Positions 45,109 to 54,658 are shown, counted from the stretch's first letter. The stretch is DNA of 64,000 nt from Bacteroidota bacterium (GCA_018266835.1 JAFDZP010000005.1:186001-250000), one strand, 5' to 3'. A program made the numbers and translations. The notes: generated by a model from the sequence alone, not told the origin.

Positions 45109-46278
45109 GTGAAACGGTATTGTATCCTTATATTTCTTTTCCTTTTTTCAGTACATTTATCTTGCCTAAAAGCTAATTCGATAACTGAAATTGAAAATCT
45201 TGTTTACGGAGGTATCGTAAGCAAATCTTTTCCTGGCGCGCAGCTGTTAATTGGCACTCCGGAAAGAATTTTAATGGAAAAAAATTTCGGAAAATATACT
45301 TATGATTCCGATGCCCCTGATGTAACAAGCTCAAGCATCTATGACCTCGCCTCTGTCACGAAAGTTATTGCAACAACATCCGCTATAATGCAATTGTATG
45401 ATAACGGAAAGCTCAACATCAACGATAACGTATGGCTATACATTCCTGAGTTTGCAAACAACGGAAAAGAAGATATCAAAATAACAAATCTGCTTCTTCA
45501 TAATTCAGGACTGAAGGCATGGGTTCCATTTTATAAAACGCTTACAACAAAGCAGCAAGTTTTAGATGAGATCTATAACATGACTCCTGATTATAAAACC
45601 GGGACTAAATTTGTTTACAGTGATTTGAATGCAGTTCTGCTTGGACTTATTGTAGAAAAAATTTCCGGAATGCCTCTTGATGAATATTGCAGAATAAATA
45701 TTTTTGAACCGCTCGGAATGAGAAGCACGACTTATCTTCCTAAAAATGAACTGAAGAAACTTGCAGTCCCGACTGAGAACGATACTTACTGGAGAAACAG
45801 ATTGCTGCAAGGCGAAGTGCACGATGAAACAGCAGCAATGCTGGACGGAGTATCAGGCAATGCTGGACTTTTTTCCAATGCAAAAGACCTCTATTGGTTT
45901 ATGGTAATGATGCTTGTGAAAGGAAAATACTATAATCCATATAGCAGAGGACTGAAAGAAGAGAAGTTTGCAAGCGCAGATGTTGTAAATTTATTTATAA
46001 AAAAATGGGAGACGGCTGCTTATAATAATTCACGCGGACTCGGATGGGACACAAAACCGGAACCGACTTCATACAGAACTCCCTGCGGAGAAAAGTTTTC
46101 AGAAAATTCATTCGGACATACAGGCTACACAGGAACAAGCGTATGGGCCGATACTGATAAAAATTTAATAGTAATTTTTTTAACAAACAGAGTCTATCCT
46201 TCCCGTGATAATAACGGTATCAGAGAGATAAGACCTGAAATTCATAACATGGCAGTTGAGTTACTTAACGGGAATTAG
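45109..46278 (+). CDS. Secreted beta-lactamase-family serine hydrolase (class C/esterase-like)
   Basis: A 389-residue exported serine hydrolase of the beta-lactamase/DD-peptidase fold. The signal peptide covers about 1-24. The nucleophile motif SxxK is S82-V-T-K85 (DLASVTKVIA), the second motif Y-S-D is near 169 (KFVYSDLNAV) and the third, HTG, is in SFGHTGYTGTS near 340. HTG and YSD variants are usual in EstB-like esterases and in the beta-lactamase-like partners of N-acetylglucosaminidases that act on peptidoglycan. True antibiotic hydrolysis is therefore not the first guess. The start is GTG, chosen because it gives a proper signal peptide. The upstream 590 bases are packed with repeats and a shared regulatory element. 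Confidence 0.87.
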   Translation: MKRYCILIFLFLFSVHLSCLKANSITEIENLVYGGIVSKSFPGAQLLIGTPERILMEKNFGKYTYDSDAPDVTSSSIYDLASVTKVIATTSAIMQLYDNGKLNINDNVWLYIPEFANNGKEDIKITNLLLHNSGLKAWVPFYKTLTTKQQVLDEIYNMTPDYKTGTKFVYSDLNAVLLGLIVEKISGMPLDEYCRINIFEPLGMRSTTYLPKNELKKLAVPTENDTYWRNRLLQGEVHDETAAMLDGVSGNAGLFSNAKDLYWFMVMMLVKGKYYNPYSRGLKEEKFASADVVNLFIKKWETAAYNNSRGLGWDTKPEPTSYRTPCGEKFSENSFGHTGYTGTSVWADTDKNLIVIFLTNRVYPSRDNNGIREIRPEIHNMAVELLNGN

Positions 46279-46327
46279 TCAGCAGCTTTTTTACTTTTTA
46301 AAAAATAAATCATAAAATAATATTATA

Positions 46328-47890
46328 ATGTCACACTCAAAATTTAAGAACGAACCGTTCACAGACTTCACGAATAAAAAAAATAAACAGGCTTTTGAAA
46401 AGGCTTTAGATAAAGTCACATCAAGATTTGCAAAAGAATATCCGATTGTAATAGGCGGAGAGAAATTATGGACCGATGATAAGATGCATTCAATAAATCC
46501 ATCAAACGAAGATATGAAGCTCGGAACATTCCAGAAAGCTTCTGCTGAAATGGCAGTGAAGGCAATTGAAACAGCATACGAAACATTCAAGACCTGGAAG
46601 AACGTAGCGCCTAAAAAACGCGCTGACTACTTATTCAAAGCAGCAAAATTAATGAGAAAAAGAAAACATGAATTTTCTGCAATGATGGTTTATGAAGTCG
46701 GTAAGAACTGGGCAGAAGCAGACGGCGATACAGCAGAGGCAATTGACTTCATGGAATTTTACGCACGCGAAATGTTAAGATGGAGCGGAGACCATCCGTT
46801 AGTAAAATTACCCGATGAAAAAAATCATTTAGAATATTTACCGCTTGGTGTAGGCGCAGTTATTCCGCCATGGAATTTCCCGCTTGCAATCTTAGTCGGT
46901 ATGACAACATCAGCATTTGTAACAGGCAACACCGTTGTATTGAAACCGTCAAGCGACTCCCCTGCCATTGCGCAAATGTTCTTTGAACTTCTTGAAGAAG
47001 TAAAGCTTCCTAAAGGAGTTGTAAACTTTGTAACAGGCGGCGGCGGAACTATCGGCGATATAATGGTTCAGCATCACTTAACAAGATTCGTATGCTTCAC
47101 AGGTTCAATGGAAGTCGGTTTAAGAATTAACGAGCTTGCTGCAAAAGCACAGCCGGGGCAAATATGGATTAAAAGAGTTGTTGCAGAGATGGGCGGCAAA
47201 GATTCTATAGTTGTTGATAAAGAATTACATAGCTTCAGCGATGCTGTAAAAGGAACAATCTCAGCAGCGTTTGGATTCCAGGGACAAAAATGTTCAGCAT
47301 GCTCAAGAGTTATCGTTCACAAGGATATTTACGATAAATTCTGCGATGCATTGGTTGAGCATGTTCAGACTATTAAAGTTGATAACGCAGCAAACAATCC
47401 TCCTATGGGACCTGTTATAAACAAACGTTCACAGGATAATTGTTTAAGATACATCAATAAAGCAATTGAAGAAGGCGGAAAAGTTATTGCCGGCGGAAAT
47501 AAAATTGAAGGTAAAGGATATTTTGTTGAGCCTACAATTATTAAAGACGTTGAAAGAAATGCAACGATTTCACAGGAAGAAATTTTCGGACCTGTACTTG
47601 CAGTTCTTAAAGCAAATGATTTTGATGATGCAATTGATATTGCAAACAATACAATGTTTGGATTGACTGGAGCTATTTACACAAAAAATAAAAAGAGATT
47701 ACATAAAGGCGCAAAGGAATTCTTTGCAGGTAACTTATACCTCAACAGAAAATGCACAGGCGCATTAGTCGGTGTGCATCCTTTCGGCGGATTTAATATG
47801 AGCGGTACGGATTCAAAAGCAGGCGGAAGAGATTATTTAGGCTTATTCATGCAGGCAAAGCTTACAAGCGAAAAGAAAATTAAGAAATAA
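46328..47890 (+). CDS. pruA: 1-pyrroline-5-carboxylate (glutamate semialdehyde) dehydrogenase
   Basis: An NAD-dependent aldehyde dehydrogenase, 520 residues, that oxidises glutamate gamma-semialdehyde to glutamate, the last step of proline and (via arginase or ornithine transaminase) arginine breakdown. It shows IPPWNFPLAI, the general-base glutamate in VAEMGGKDS (near 286) and the catalytic cysteine in FQGQKCSACSR (near 321), features of the single-function RocA/PruA type. The short N-terminal extension (NEPFTDF) also fits. Cyanophycin breakdown yields arginine and aspartate, so this enzyme could sit downstream of CphB metabolically, though the genes are 40 kb apart. Proline dehydrogenase is not in the window. 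Confidence 0.93.
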   Translation: MSHSKFKNEPFTDFTNKKNKQAFEKALDKVTSRFAKEYPIVIGGEKLWTDDKMHSINPSNEDMKLGTFQKASAEMAVKAIETAYETFKTWKNVAPKKRADYLFKAAKLMRKRKHEFSAMMVYEVGKNWAEADGDTAEAIDFMEFYAREMLRWSGDHPLVKLPDEKNHLEYLPLGVGAVIPPWNFPLAILVGMTTSAFVTGNTVVLKPSSDSPAIAQMFFELLEEVKLPKGVVNFVTGGGGTIGDIMVQHHLTRFVCFTGSMEVGLRINELAAKAQPGQIWIKRVVAEMGGKDSIVVDKELHSFSDAVKGTISAAFGFQGQKCSACSRVIVHKDIYDKFCDALVEHVQTIKVDNAANNPPMGPVINKRSQDNCLRYINKAIEEGGKVIAGGNKIEGKGYFVEPTIIKDVERNATISQEEIFGPVLAVLKANDFDDAIDIANNTMFGLTGAIYTKNKKRLHKGAKEFFAGNLYLNRKCTGALVGVHPFGGFNMSGTDSKAGGRDYLGLFMQAKLTSEKKIKK

Positions 47891-47942
47891 ATTTCTTTAT
47901 ATAATTTCTTAAAATAAATTTCTTTACATAAAATTTTTTATA

Positions 47943-48194
47943 ATGAACAGAGTTAAATTTATTCTTTCAGTATTAGTTTGCATAGTTTTATTAAGCTGCT
48001 CAAAGGTACAGGAGAAAGTTGAACAGAAGGTTAATGAAAAAATTGACCAGAAGATAGACGAGACATTAAACAAGATTGATACTGCTATGAATAAGCTGAG
48101 CCTGGACTCACTCAAGAAGCTGGGTAAAGATTTAGACTCAACATTAGATAAAAACGTTAACAAAATAAAAGAAAAAACCAAAACCAACAAATGA
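47943..48194 (+). CDS. Small coiled-coil lipoprotein
   Basis: An 83-residue lipoprotein: signal peptide, lipobox VLLSC (C19), then a nearly unbroken amphipathic helix with valine, isoleucine and leucine at heptad spacing (VEQKVNEKIDQKIDETLNKI). It resembles in design the short helical lipoproteins that form trimers and link outer membrane to cell wall, but no sequence family is recognised. The mature part is highly charged. Its stop overlaps the start of a second small lipoprotein by four bases (ATGA), so the two are translationally coupled and probably work together. A Lys-rich C-terminus (KEKTKTNK) could mediate wall attachment. Confidence 0.8.
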   Translation: MNRVKFILSVLVCIVLLSCSKVQEKVEQKVNEKIDQKIDETLNKIDTAMNKLSLDSLKKLGKDLDSTLDKNVNKIKEKTKTNK

Positions 48195-48442
48195 AATATT
48201 TTTTTATTTTAGCTGCATCATTACTGTTAATAGCCGGATGCGGAAAAAGCCAGCAGGAACTTGAGAAGGAAAGGATTCAGAAAGAAGCTGCCGAGCTTAA
48301 AAAAAGAATTGATTCTACCAGCAAATATATTGAGAGCGAAAGAAAAAGTCTGGATAGCAACATGAAGAGCATTGATTCACTTTCAAAAGAAATTGATAAG
48401 CTTCAAAAGAAAGTTGACCCTAAAAAGACCGACAAAAAATAA
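48191..48442 (+). CDS. Small coiled-coil lipoprotein (partner of the previous gene)
   Basis: Also 83 residues: signal peptide with lipobox LIAGC (C17), then a charged helix with repeated heptads (ESERKSLDSNMKSIDSLSKE). It ends Lys-rich (KKVDPKKTDKK), like its neighbour. The ATG lies inside the neighbour's stop region, giving translational coupling. The two share length, layout and an SLDS pattern and may be old duplicates, though the identity is too low to prove this. Nothing points to a catalytic role; a structural envelope role is inferred. sucC follows after 83 bases. Confidence 0.8.
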   Translation: MKYFFILAASLLLIAGCGKSQQELEKERIQKEAAELKKRIDSTSKYIESERKSLDSNMKSIDSLSKEIDKLQKKVDPKKTDKK

Positions 48443-48525
48443 ATTTAAAAAATTGAAATTATAATTCCACAGGAAGTATCTGTGAGAAAAAAAGTTATAA
48501 AAATAAAATAATTTAATTATAGAAT

Positions 48526-49917
48526 ATGAAATTACACGAGTATCAGGCAAAAGAATTACTTCAGAAATACGGAGTTGCAATTCAGGGCGGAGTGCCTATC
48601 AAATCAATGGAACACTTCGATACTGCAGTCGACACACTTAAAGCAAACGGCGTAAGCCAGATTGTTGTGAAGTCACAGATTCATGCAGGCGGAAGAGGCA
48701 AAGGCACAGTGTATCACAAACATAACAGAGATGAAGTTGCAGTACAGGGCGGAGTAAAATTCTTCGGCGATAATTTTGAAAAAGCAAAAGACTACGCAGG
48801 AAAAGTTTTAGGCAACGTGCTTGTAACACATCAGACAGGAGCAGAAGGAAAAGAAGTACAGACTCTTTTCATTGCTGAAGGTCTTGATTACAAAAAAGAA
48901 TTGTACCTTGGTATTTTGCTTGATAGAACGAATTCAAAAAATGTCATAATGGCATCTACAGAAGGCGGCGTGGAAATTGAAACAGTTGCAGAAGAAACTC
49001 CTGAAAAAATTATAAAGATCTGGGTTGATCCGGGTACAGGACTTGAGGACTTCCAGGCAAGAGAGCTAGCATTCGGTCTTGGTCTTGAAGGTGCTGCTTA
49101 CAAAGATTTCTTAAAGTTCATTAAAAATCTTTATAAAGCTTACGAAGGAATGGATGCTTCCATGATCGAAGTTAATCCTATGATTATCACAAATGATGAC
49201 AAAATAATGGCGCTTGATGCAAAAGTTACATTGGATGACAATGCAACATTCAGACATAAAGATTTCGAAGAGTTAAGAGATTTAAACGAAGAAGATCCGC
49301 TTGAAGTTGAAGCATCTAACTTCAATTTGAATTATATAAAACTTGACGGTAACGTTGGTTGTATGGTTAACGGCGCAGGACTTGCCATGGGTACCATGGA
49401 TTTAATCAAGCTTGCCGGCGGTTCACCTGCCAACTTCTTAGATGTAGGCGGTACGGCCAGCCCGACAACAGTAGAAAACGGTTTCAGAATTATTTTATCT
49501 GACCCGAACGTTAAAGCAATTTTGATTAATGTATTCGGCGGAATTGTAAGATGCGATCGCGTTGCGAACGGAGTAATTCAGGCAGCGAAGAATATCGATA
49601 TCAAAGTTCCTGTTGTAGTAAGATTACAGGGAACAAATGCAAAAGAAGCTAAAGAAATATTAGAGAACTCAGGATTGAATCTCATTCCTGCAAACACTTT
49701 AACAGAAGCTGCTGAAAAAGTTAACATGGCATTGAAGATGGCAGAAGAAGATAAAGAAGTTGAAAAGGAAGTAGCAGAATTCGCAGATGAATCAGGCGCA
49801 GTTGATTCAGAAGTAATCGAAGTTGTAGAAACAATCGAAGTAATTGATATACCGGTAGAAAACAACACTGAAGAAAATAATTCTGAAGAGAACCCAACAC
49901 CTGAAAATCTAAACTAA
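48526..49917 (+). CDS. sucC: Succinate-CoA ligase, ADP-forming, beta subunit
   Basis: The ATP-grasp beta subunit of succinyl-CoA synthetase (TCA cycle, substrate-level ATP or GTP formation). It starts MKLHEYQAKELLQKYGV as in the family, with SQIHAGGRGKG, EVNPMI near 215 and GLAMGTMDLIKLAGGSPANFLDVGG near 290-310. Normal length is about 385-395 residues, ending at about residue 403 here. A further ~57-residue tail is strongly acidic (runs of Glu, Asp and Asn, few hydrophobics) and likely disordered. The frame has no break, so the tail is probably real. The alpha subunit (sucD) is not in the window. The stop overlaps the ATG of the next gene by one base. Confidence 0.95.
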   Translation: MKLHEYQAKELLQKYGVAIQGGVPIKSMEHFDTAVDTLKANGVSQIVVKSQIHAGGRGKGTVYHKHNRDEVAVQGGVKFFGDNFEKAKDYAGKVLGNVLVTHQTGAEGKEVQTLFIAEGLDYKKELYLGILLDRTNSKNVIMASTEGGVEIETVAEETPEKIIKIWVDPGTGLEDFQARELAFGLGLEGAAYKDFLKFIKNLYKAYEGMDASMIEVNPMIITNDDKIMALDAKVTLDDNATFRHKDFEELRDLNEEDPLEVEASNFNLNYIKLDGNVGCMVNGAGLAMGTMDLIKLAGGSPANFLDVGGTASPTTVENGFRIILSDPNVKAILINVFGGIVRCDRVANGVIQAAKNIDIKVPVVVRLQGTNAKEAKEILENSGLNLIPANTLTEAAEKVNMALKMAEEDKEVEKEVAEFADESGAVDSEVIEVVETIEVIDIPVENNTEENNSEENPTPENLN

Positions 49918-50951
49918 TGTCCTACAAAAATATTACAGAGACATATTCATTAACTTACGATGATATATCGTTACTGCCTGACCAGATCTCGGCAGTGCAG
50001 CATCGTTCAAACTGTGATACGAGCGCAGAGTTTCTCGGCGTTAAGCTGGAGATTCCGATTATCGGCTCACCCATGAACACGGTCTGCGGCGGCAAGATGG
50101 CTAAGGCATTAGCTGATTTAAAATGCCTTGGAGTTATTCACAGATTCAATACAATCGAAGAGCAGATTGCTGAGTTTGAAGATTATGATTTGAAGGACAG
50201 TGAGTTTAAATCAGCGGCAGTCGGCATCAATAAAAAAATTGATATCGACCGTCTGAAAAAACTTGCCGACTACGGAATAAAAATAATGTGTGTAGATATT
50301 GCAAACGGCGGCTCGAAGATGATTGAAAGTTATCTGAATGACATTCAGGATATAATAAAGAAGTACGGACTAAAAATCATTGCAGGCAACGTTGCAAGCT
50401 ATGAGACGACAAAGTTCTTAATTGATTTAAAAGTTGATGCAATCCGTGTCGGTATTGGTAACGGTGCAATGTGTTCCACTTCCATTAAATCAGGTATAGG
50501 CATAGGACAGGTTGATGCAATCATCCGCGCTTTAACAGCTAAGGATGAAATGAAGAGCGATGTAAAAATAATCGCTGACGGAGGGATTAATACTCCCGGC
50601 GCAATGTGCAAAGCACTTGCATTGGGATGTGATGCAGTTATGTTCGGACGTGTGCTCGCAGGAACGGAAGAAGCTCCTGGCGATGTATTAAAATATAACA
50701 ATCAGCTCTGGAAAAAATATTGCGGCAGCGCATCATTTGCCGTTAAGCAGGATAAGAAAAATTATATCGAAGGTGAAGAATCGCTGGTAACATATAAAGG
50801 AAGCGTAACGAAAATTATCAGAGATTATCAGGAAGGGCTTCAGTCATCGATGAGTTATCTGAATTCAACAAGTATTACAGAGTTCCAGAAGAATTCTACA
50901 TTTGTAAGGTTAACAAGTAACTCGTTTAACGAAAGAAAACCTCAGATATAA
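49917..50951 (+). CDS. guaC: GMP reductase/IMP dehydrogenase family protein
   Basis: A 344-residue TIM-barrel enzyme of the IMPDH/GMPR family, without the CBS insertion of most IMP dehydrogenases. It starts with LTYDDISLLP and has SPMNTVCGGKMA, VDIANG, AGNVAS, the catalytic loop GIGNGAMCSTS (Cys near 186) and ADGGINTPG. The length and absence of CBS domains suit GMP reductase, which converts GMP to IMP in purine salvage, but small CBS-less IMPDHs exist, so direction is not certain. It overlaps sucC by one base and is followed by the photolyase after 7 bases, within a tight eight-gene run. Confidence 0.85.
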   Translation: MSYKNITETYSLTYDDISLLPDQISAVQHRSNCDTSAEFLGVKLEIPIIGSPMNTVCGGKMAKALADLKCLGVIHRFNTIEEQIAEFEDYDLKDSEFKSAAVGINKKIDIDRLKKLADYGIKIMCVDIANGGSKMIESYLNDIQDIIKKYGLKIIAGNVASYETTKFLIDLKVDAIRVGIGNGAMCSTSIKSGIGIGQVDAIIRALTAKDEMKSDVKIIADGGINTPGAMCKALALGCDAVMFGRVLAGTEEAPGDVLKYNNQLWKKYCGSASFAVKQDKKNYIEGEESLVTYKGSVTKIIRDYQEGLQSSMSYLNSTSITEFQKNSTFVRLTSNSFNERKPQI

Positions 50952-50958
50952 TTTATAG

Positions 50959-52395
50959 ATGCTGAAAGTCTTTTGGTTCAGGAAGGATTTACGATTAAAA
51001 GATAATGCAGCATTAAAAGCGTTCGTTGAAAATATAGAAGATACAGATGAAATTTTATTTTTGTACATCAAGAATAAAAATAAATTTGAGTATTACGGAG
51101 AGAAAAGAATAAATTTTTTATTCGAATGTCTTGCTGAGCTTAAGAACGATTTAAAAGAAATTGGATTTAATTTATTAATAACTGAAGGAAAGAGTCCTGA
51201 TGTTTTTAAGAGACTAAAAAAAGAAGCGGATGATATTGAAGTTTATGCGAATGAACAAGTTGAGCCGTATTGTATAGAGAGAGATAAGAAGGTAAAAGAG
51301 ATAATCCCCTCTTTTAATTTATTCAAAGATAATACAATTTTTCCTTTGGGAGAAATAAAGAACGGTGAAGGAAATTTTTATTCAGTTTACACTCCGTTCA
51401 AAAATAAATTTCTTTCAGAGTTAAAGAAGGAATACACAGCTAAGCAGATTTGCAATCTTGATAAGCTGAAAGATGCAAAGAAGTTTAAGAGCAAGAGTTT
51501 AAAAGAATTAGATTTACAAGCAAAAGAGTCAGGTAAAATCAAAGGAGGAAGAACAGAGGCTTTAAAGCATCTTAAATCTTTCTACCATGATAAGCTGGTT
51601 CGATACAAAGAACAAAGAGATTTTCCGGATGTTGTCGGCACAAGTTTGATGTCACCGCATATTCACTTCGGCACGATAGGAATAAGAGAGCTGTTCAGAT
51701 TAGCTTTCAATAAGATTGATAAAGAAGTAAAGAATGTTGATGAGAAGACAAATGTTGATACATGGATAAACGAATTGATATGGAGAGAGTTTTATTACAA
51801 TATAACGTTTCATAATCCCCAGATTGTTACGGAGTCGTTCAGATCTGAATACGACAATCTGAAATGGAGTTACGATGAGAAGCTCTTTAAATTTTGGTGT
51901 GAAGGAAAAACGGGTTATCCGATAGTTGATGCCGGAATGCGGCAGCTGAATGAAACAGGCTGGATGCATAACAGAGTGAGAATGATAACGGCAATGTTTT
52001 TTACAAAGGATTTATTTATTGACTGGAGACTCGGCGAGAAATATTTTGCTGAGAAGTTAATCGATTTGGATTTTTCCAGCAATAACGGAGGATGGCAATG
52101 GAGCTCATCAACCGGATGCGATGCTCAGCCCTACTTCAGGATTTTTAATCCTGTTCTGCAAAGCAAGAAGTTTGATACAGAAGGAAATTATATAAAGAAA
52201 TATGTTCCTGAATTAAAAGATGTTGATGCAAAATATATTCATGACCCCTGGGAACATAAAGAAATTTTAAAAGAGAATAACGGAATTGAATTAGGCAGTC
52301 ACTATCCCCTGCCAATAGTAGATCATTTTGAAATAAAAGACAGAGTGATTTCAGAGTTTAAAAGAATACAGAATTTAAAATCGAACCATAAATAA
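50959..52395 (+). CDS. phr: Deoxyribodipyrimidine photolyase
   Basis: A 478-residue class I CPD photolyase/cryptochrome-family protein. It uses near-UV/blue light and FADH- to split cyclobutane pyrimidine dimers. The N-terminal antenna domain (about 1-130) starts VFWFRKDLRLKDN. The FAD-binding helical domain includes INELIWREFYYNI (about 265-277), WCEGKTGYPIVDAGMRQL (about 312-330), GWMHNRVRMITAMF and GGWQWSSSTGCDAQPYFRIFNP, the core motifs of active photolyases. It suggests the organism meets sunlight. It lies 7 bases from each neighbour, an odd partner for gatB and guaC but consistent with a housekeeping transcript. Confidence 0.93.
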   Translation: MLKVFWFRKDLRLKDNAALKAFVENIEDTDEILFLYIKNKNKFEYYGEKRINFLFECLAELKNDLKEIGFNLLITEGKSPDVFKRLKKEADDIEVYANEQVEPYCIERDKKVKEIIPSFNLFKDNTIFPLGEIKNGEGNFYSVYTPFKNKFLSELKKEYTAKQICNLDKLKDAKKFKSKSLKELDLQAKESGKIKGGRTEALKHLKSFYHDKLVRYKEQRDFPDVVGTSLMSPHIHFGTIGIRELFRLAFNKIDKEVKNVDEKTNVDTWINELIWREFYYNITFHNPQIVTESFRSEYDNLKWSYDEKLFKFWCEGKTGYPIVDAGMRQLNETGWMHNRVRMITAMFFTKDLFIDWRLGEKYFAEKLIDLDFSSNNGGWQWSSSTGCDAQPYFRIFNPVLQSKKFDTEGNYIKKYVPELKDVDAKYIHDPWEHKEILKENNGIELGSHYPLPIVDHFEIKDRVISEFKRIQNLKSNHK

Positions 52396-52402
52396 AAATT
52401 AA

Positions 52403-53893
52403 TTGAGCAGCTTGGAAAACATCTACGATAAATATGAACCGGTCATCGGGCTTGAAATTCACGCTCAGATGAAAACGCAGACAAAGGCATTTTGTAAATG
52501 CTCTACGAATTTTCATAATTCGCCGAACAGCAACGTTTGCCCTATATGTCTCGGTATGCCCGGCACTTTGCCTGTGCTTAATAAAGAGCTTGTTGATTAT
52601 GCTATACGCATGGGACTTGCAACGAACTGTTCAATAAGAGAGAAGTCTATCTTTGCCCGTAAAAATTATTTTTATCCTGACCTTACAAAAGGATATCAGA
52701 TAACTCAGTTTGAAACTCCGATTTGTTACGATGGTTTTATTAATATAAAACTGAAAGACAAATCAGAAAAGAAAATAGGCATAACAAGAATTCACATGGA
52801 AGAAGATGCCGGAAAATCCATTCACGATTTTTCCGACAATGAAACACTTGTCGATTTCAACCGCTGTGGAGTACCGCTTATTGAAATTGTAAGCGAGCCT
52901 GATATCCGCTCTTCTGAAGAAGCAATTAATTATATGCAGAAGATAAGACAGATTTTGGTTTATTTAGATATCTGCGATGGAAATATGGAAGAAGGAAGTT
53001 TAAGATGTGATGCGAACGTATCTGTTAGATTAAAAGGAGCAATTGAGTTCGGCAACAGAACGGAAATAAAAAATCTTAATTCTTTTAAGAATGTTTCAGA
53101 TGCAATTGAAACAGAAATAAAGAGACAAATAGAAGTTACTGAAAAAGGCGAGAAAGTTTTTTTCACTACAATGACTTACAATGCTAAGGATAAGACTACA
53201 GCTGCCACTCGCTCGAAGGAACAGGCACATGATTATAGATATTTTCCTGAGCCGGATCTGGTATTTACAGTTGTAGATAAGGCAATGAAGGATGAAATTG
53301 AATCGAAACTGCCGGAGTTCCCTGAAGCAAAATTAAAAAGATTTGTAAAAGATTATTCTATTCCTGAATATGACGCTGAAATATTGACATCAGGCAAGGA
53401 ACTTTCAATTTATTTTGAAAATGTTATCAAAGAGTTAAAGCATAAAGACGAAAAAGGTTACAAGCAGGCAAGCAACTGGGTGATGAATGAAGTGCTGAAG
53501 GTTTTGAACGATAAAAAAATCGGAATAGAAAAATTTAACATACCTGAGATAAATCTATCAAAGCTGATCGATATTCTGCTCGATGAAAAAATAAACAAGA
53601 CTGTTGCGCTGGAAATATTTGAATTGATGCTGACAAAGGAAACACGAGAAGAACAAAATCCTGAACACTTAATAAAAGAACTGGGACTTGAACAGGTCAG
53701 CGATACAAGCGAGATAGACGAGATAATAAAGAAGATTTTGAATGAGAGTCCGAAGGAAGTTGAAAGATATAAAGGCGGTGAGAAAAAACTTGCTGGATTA
53801 TTTGTAGGAAAAATTATGAGAGAGAGCAAAGGTAAGGCAAACCCTAAAATTGTAAATGAGTTACTTTTAAAAAACTTAGAACAATTAAATTGA
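52403..53893 (+). CDS. gatB: Aspartyl/glutamyl-tRNA amidotransferase subunit B
   Basis: GatB is the kinase/amidotransferase subunit of GatCAB, which converts misacylated Glu-tRNA(Gln) and Asp-tRNA(Asn) into the correct amidated forms. The 496 residues show the start YEPVIGLEIHAQ, the zinc cysteines (CKCST...CPICLGMPG), YFYPDLTKGYQITQ, SLRCDANVS and the C-terminal YqeY-like tail domain (about 330-496). The start is TTG: no ATG is available upstream and the TTG gives the normal N-terminus. gatA and gatC are elsewhere. Its TGA overlaps the TTG start of tpiA (TTGA). Confidence 0.95.
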   Translation: MSSLENIYDKYEPVIGLEIHAQMKTQTKAFCKCSTNFHNSPNSNVCPICLGMPGTLPVLNKELVDYAIRMGLATNCSIREKSIFARKNYFYPDLTKGYQITQFETPICYDGFINIKLKDKSEKKIGITRIHMEEDAGKSIHDFSDNETLVDFNRCGVPLIEIVSEPDIRSSEEAINYMQKIRQILVYLDICDGNMEEGSLRCDANVSVRLKGAIEFGNRTEIKNLNSFKNVSDAIETEIKRQIEVTEKGEKVFFTTMTYNAKDKTTAATRSKEQAHDYRYFPEPDLVFTVVDKAMKDEIESKLPEFPEAKLKRFVKDYSIPEYDAEILTSGKELSIYFENVIKELKHKDEKGYKQASNWVMNEVLKVLNDKKIGIEKFNIPEINLSKLIDILLDEKINKTVALEIFELMLTKETREEQNPEHLIKELGLEQVSDTSEIDEIIKKILNESPKEVERYKGGEKKLAGLFVGKIMRESKGKANPKIVNELLLKNLEQLN

Positions 53894-54651
53894 GAAAGAA
53901 ATTAATAGCGGGCAACTGGAAAATGAATCTTGATATTACTCATTCAGAAGTGCTTGTAAAAGCGCTGACTGATAATATTCACGATAGCTATTTTGATAAG
54001 TGTGATGTTCTTATCTGTCCTCCGTTCACATCATTGATGGTATGTAATTCAATGATAAAAGGAACGAAGATGAAGCTTGGAGCACAAAATCTTCATTGGG
54101 AAAAAGACGGAGCTTACACAGGAGAAATTTCTGCTACGATGCTTACATCTGTGGGATGTGAATATGTTATAATCGGGCACAGCGAGAGAAGACAATACTT
54201 CGGCGAGACAGATGTAACAGTTAACAAAAAAATAAAGAAAGCATCAGAGAATAATTTAAAACCGATAGTTTGTGTAGGTGAATCACTTGCACAAAGAGAA
54301 GAAGGAATTTTCAAAGGAGTCGTATCTGAACAATTACAAAAAGGATTAGACGGAATTTCAAAAGAAGACATGAAGAATATAGTTATTGCTTACGAACCTG
54401 TGTGGGCAATCGGAACCGGTCTCAATGCAAACACTGAACAGATAAGCGAAATGAATATGATAATAGGCGATACTATCGGCGAACTTTACGATTCTGAGAC
54501 TGCTGTATCTTTATTAATTCTTTACGGCGGCAGTGTGAATGATAAGAACGCTGAAGAAATTTTTGCAACATGTGGAGTTGACGGCGCGCTTATCGGCGGC
54601 GCTAGTTTGAAATCAGAAAATTTTATAAATATAATTAAGTCAATAAAATAG
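53890..54651 (+). CDS. tpiA: Triosephosphate isomerase
   Basis: Glycolytic/gluconeogenic enzyme interconverting dihydroxyacetone phosphate and glyceraldehyde 3-phosphate. The 253 residues hold the three catalytic elements: lysine in AGNWKMN (K11), histidine in IIGHSERRQYF, and glutamate in AYEPVWAIGTG. The phosphate-binding loop is LYGGSV. Length is normal. The start is TTG and overlaps the gatB stop by four bases, so translation is coupled. A thiolase gene follows after 7 bases. Confidence 0.97.
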   Translation: MRKKLIAGNWKMNLDITHSEVLVKALTDNIHDSYFDKCDVLICPPFTSLMVCNSMIKGTKMKLGAQNLHWEKDGAYTGEISATMLTSVGCEYVIIGHSERRQYFGETDVTVNKKIKKASENNLKPIVCVGESLAQREEGIFKGVVSEQLQKGLDGISKEDMKNIVIAYEPVWAIGTGLNANTEQISEMNMIIGDTIGELYDSETAVSLLILYGGSVNDKNAEEIFATCGVDGALIGGASLKSENFINIIKSIK

Positions 54652-54658
54652 AAAATAA

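Noticed and set aside
45109-46278. Antibiotic-resistance beta-lactamase
   Set aside because: The third motif is HTG and the second YSD, as in esterase or peptidoglycan-linked members; resistance is not supported.
53458-53829. 123-residue minus-strand ORF opposite gatB
   Set aside because: Serine/phenylalanine-rich shadow of a lysine/glutamate-rich gene; gatB is certain.
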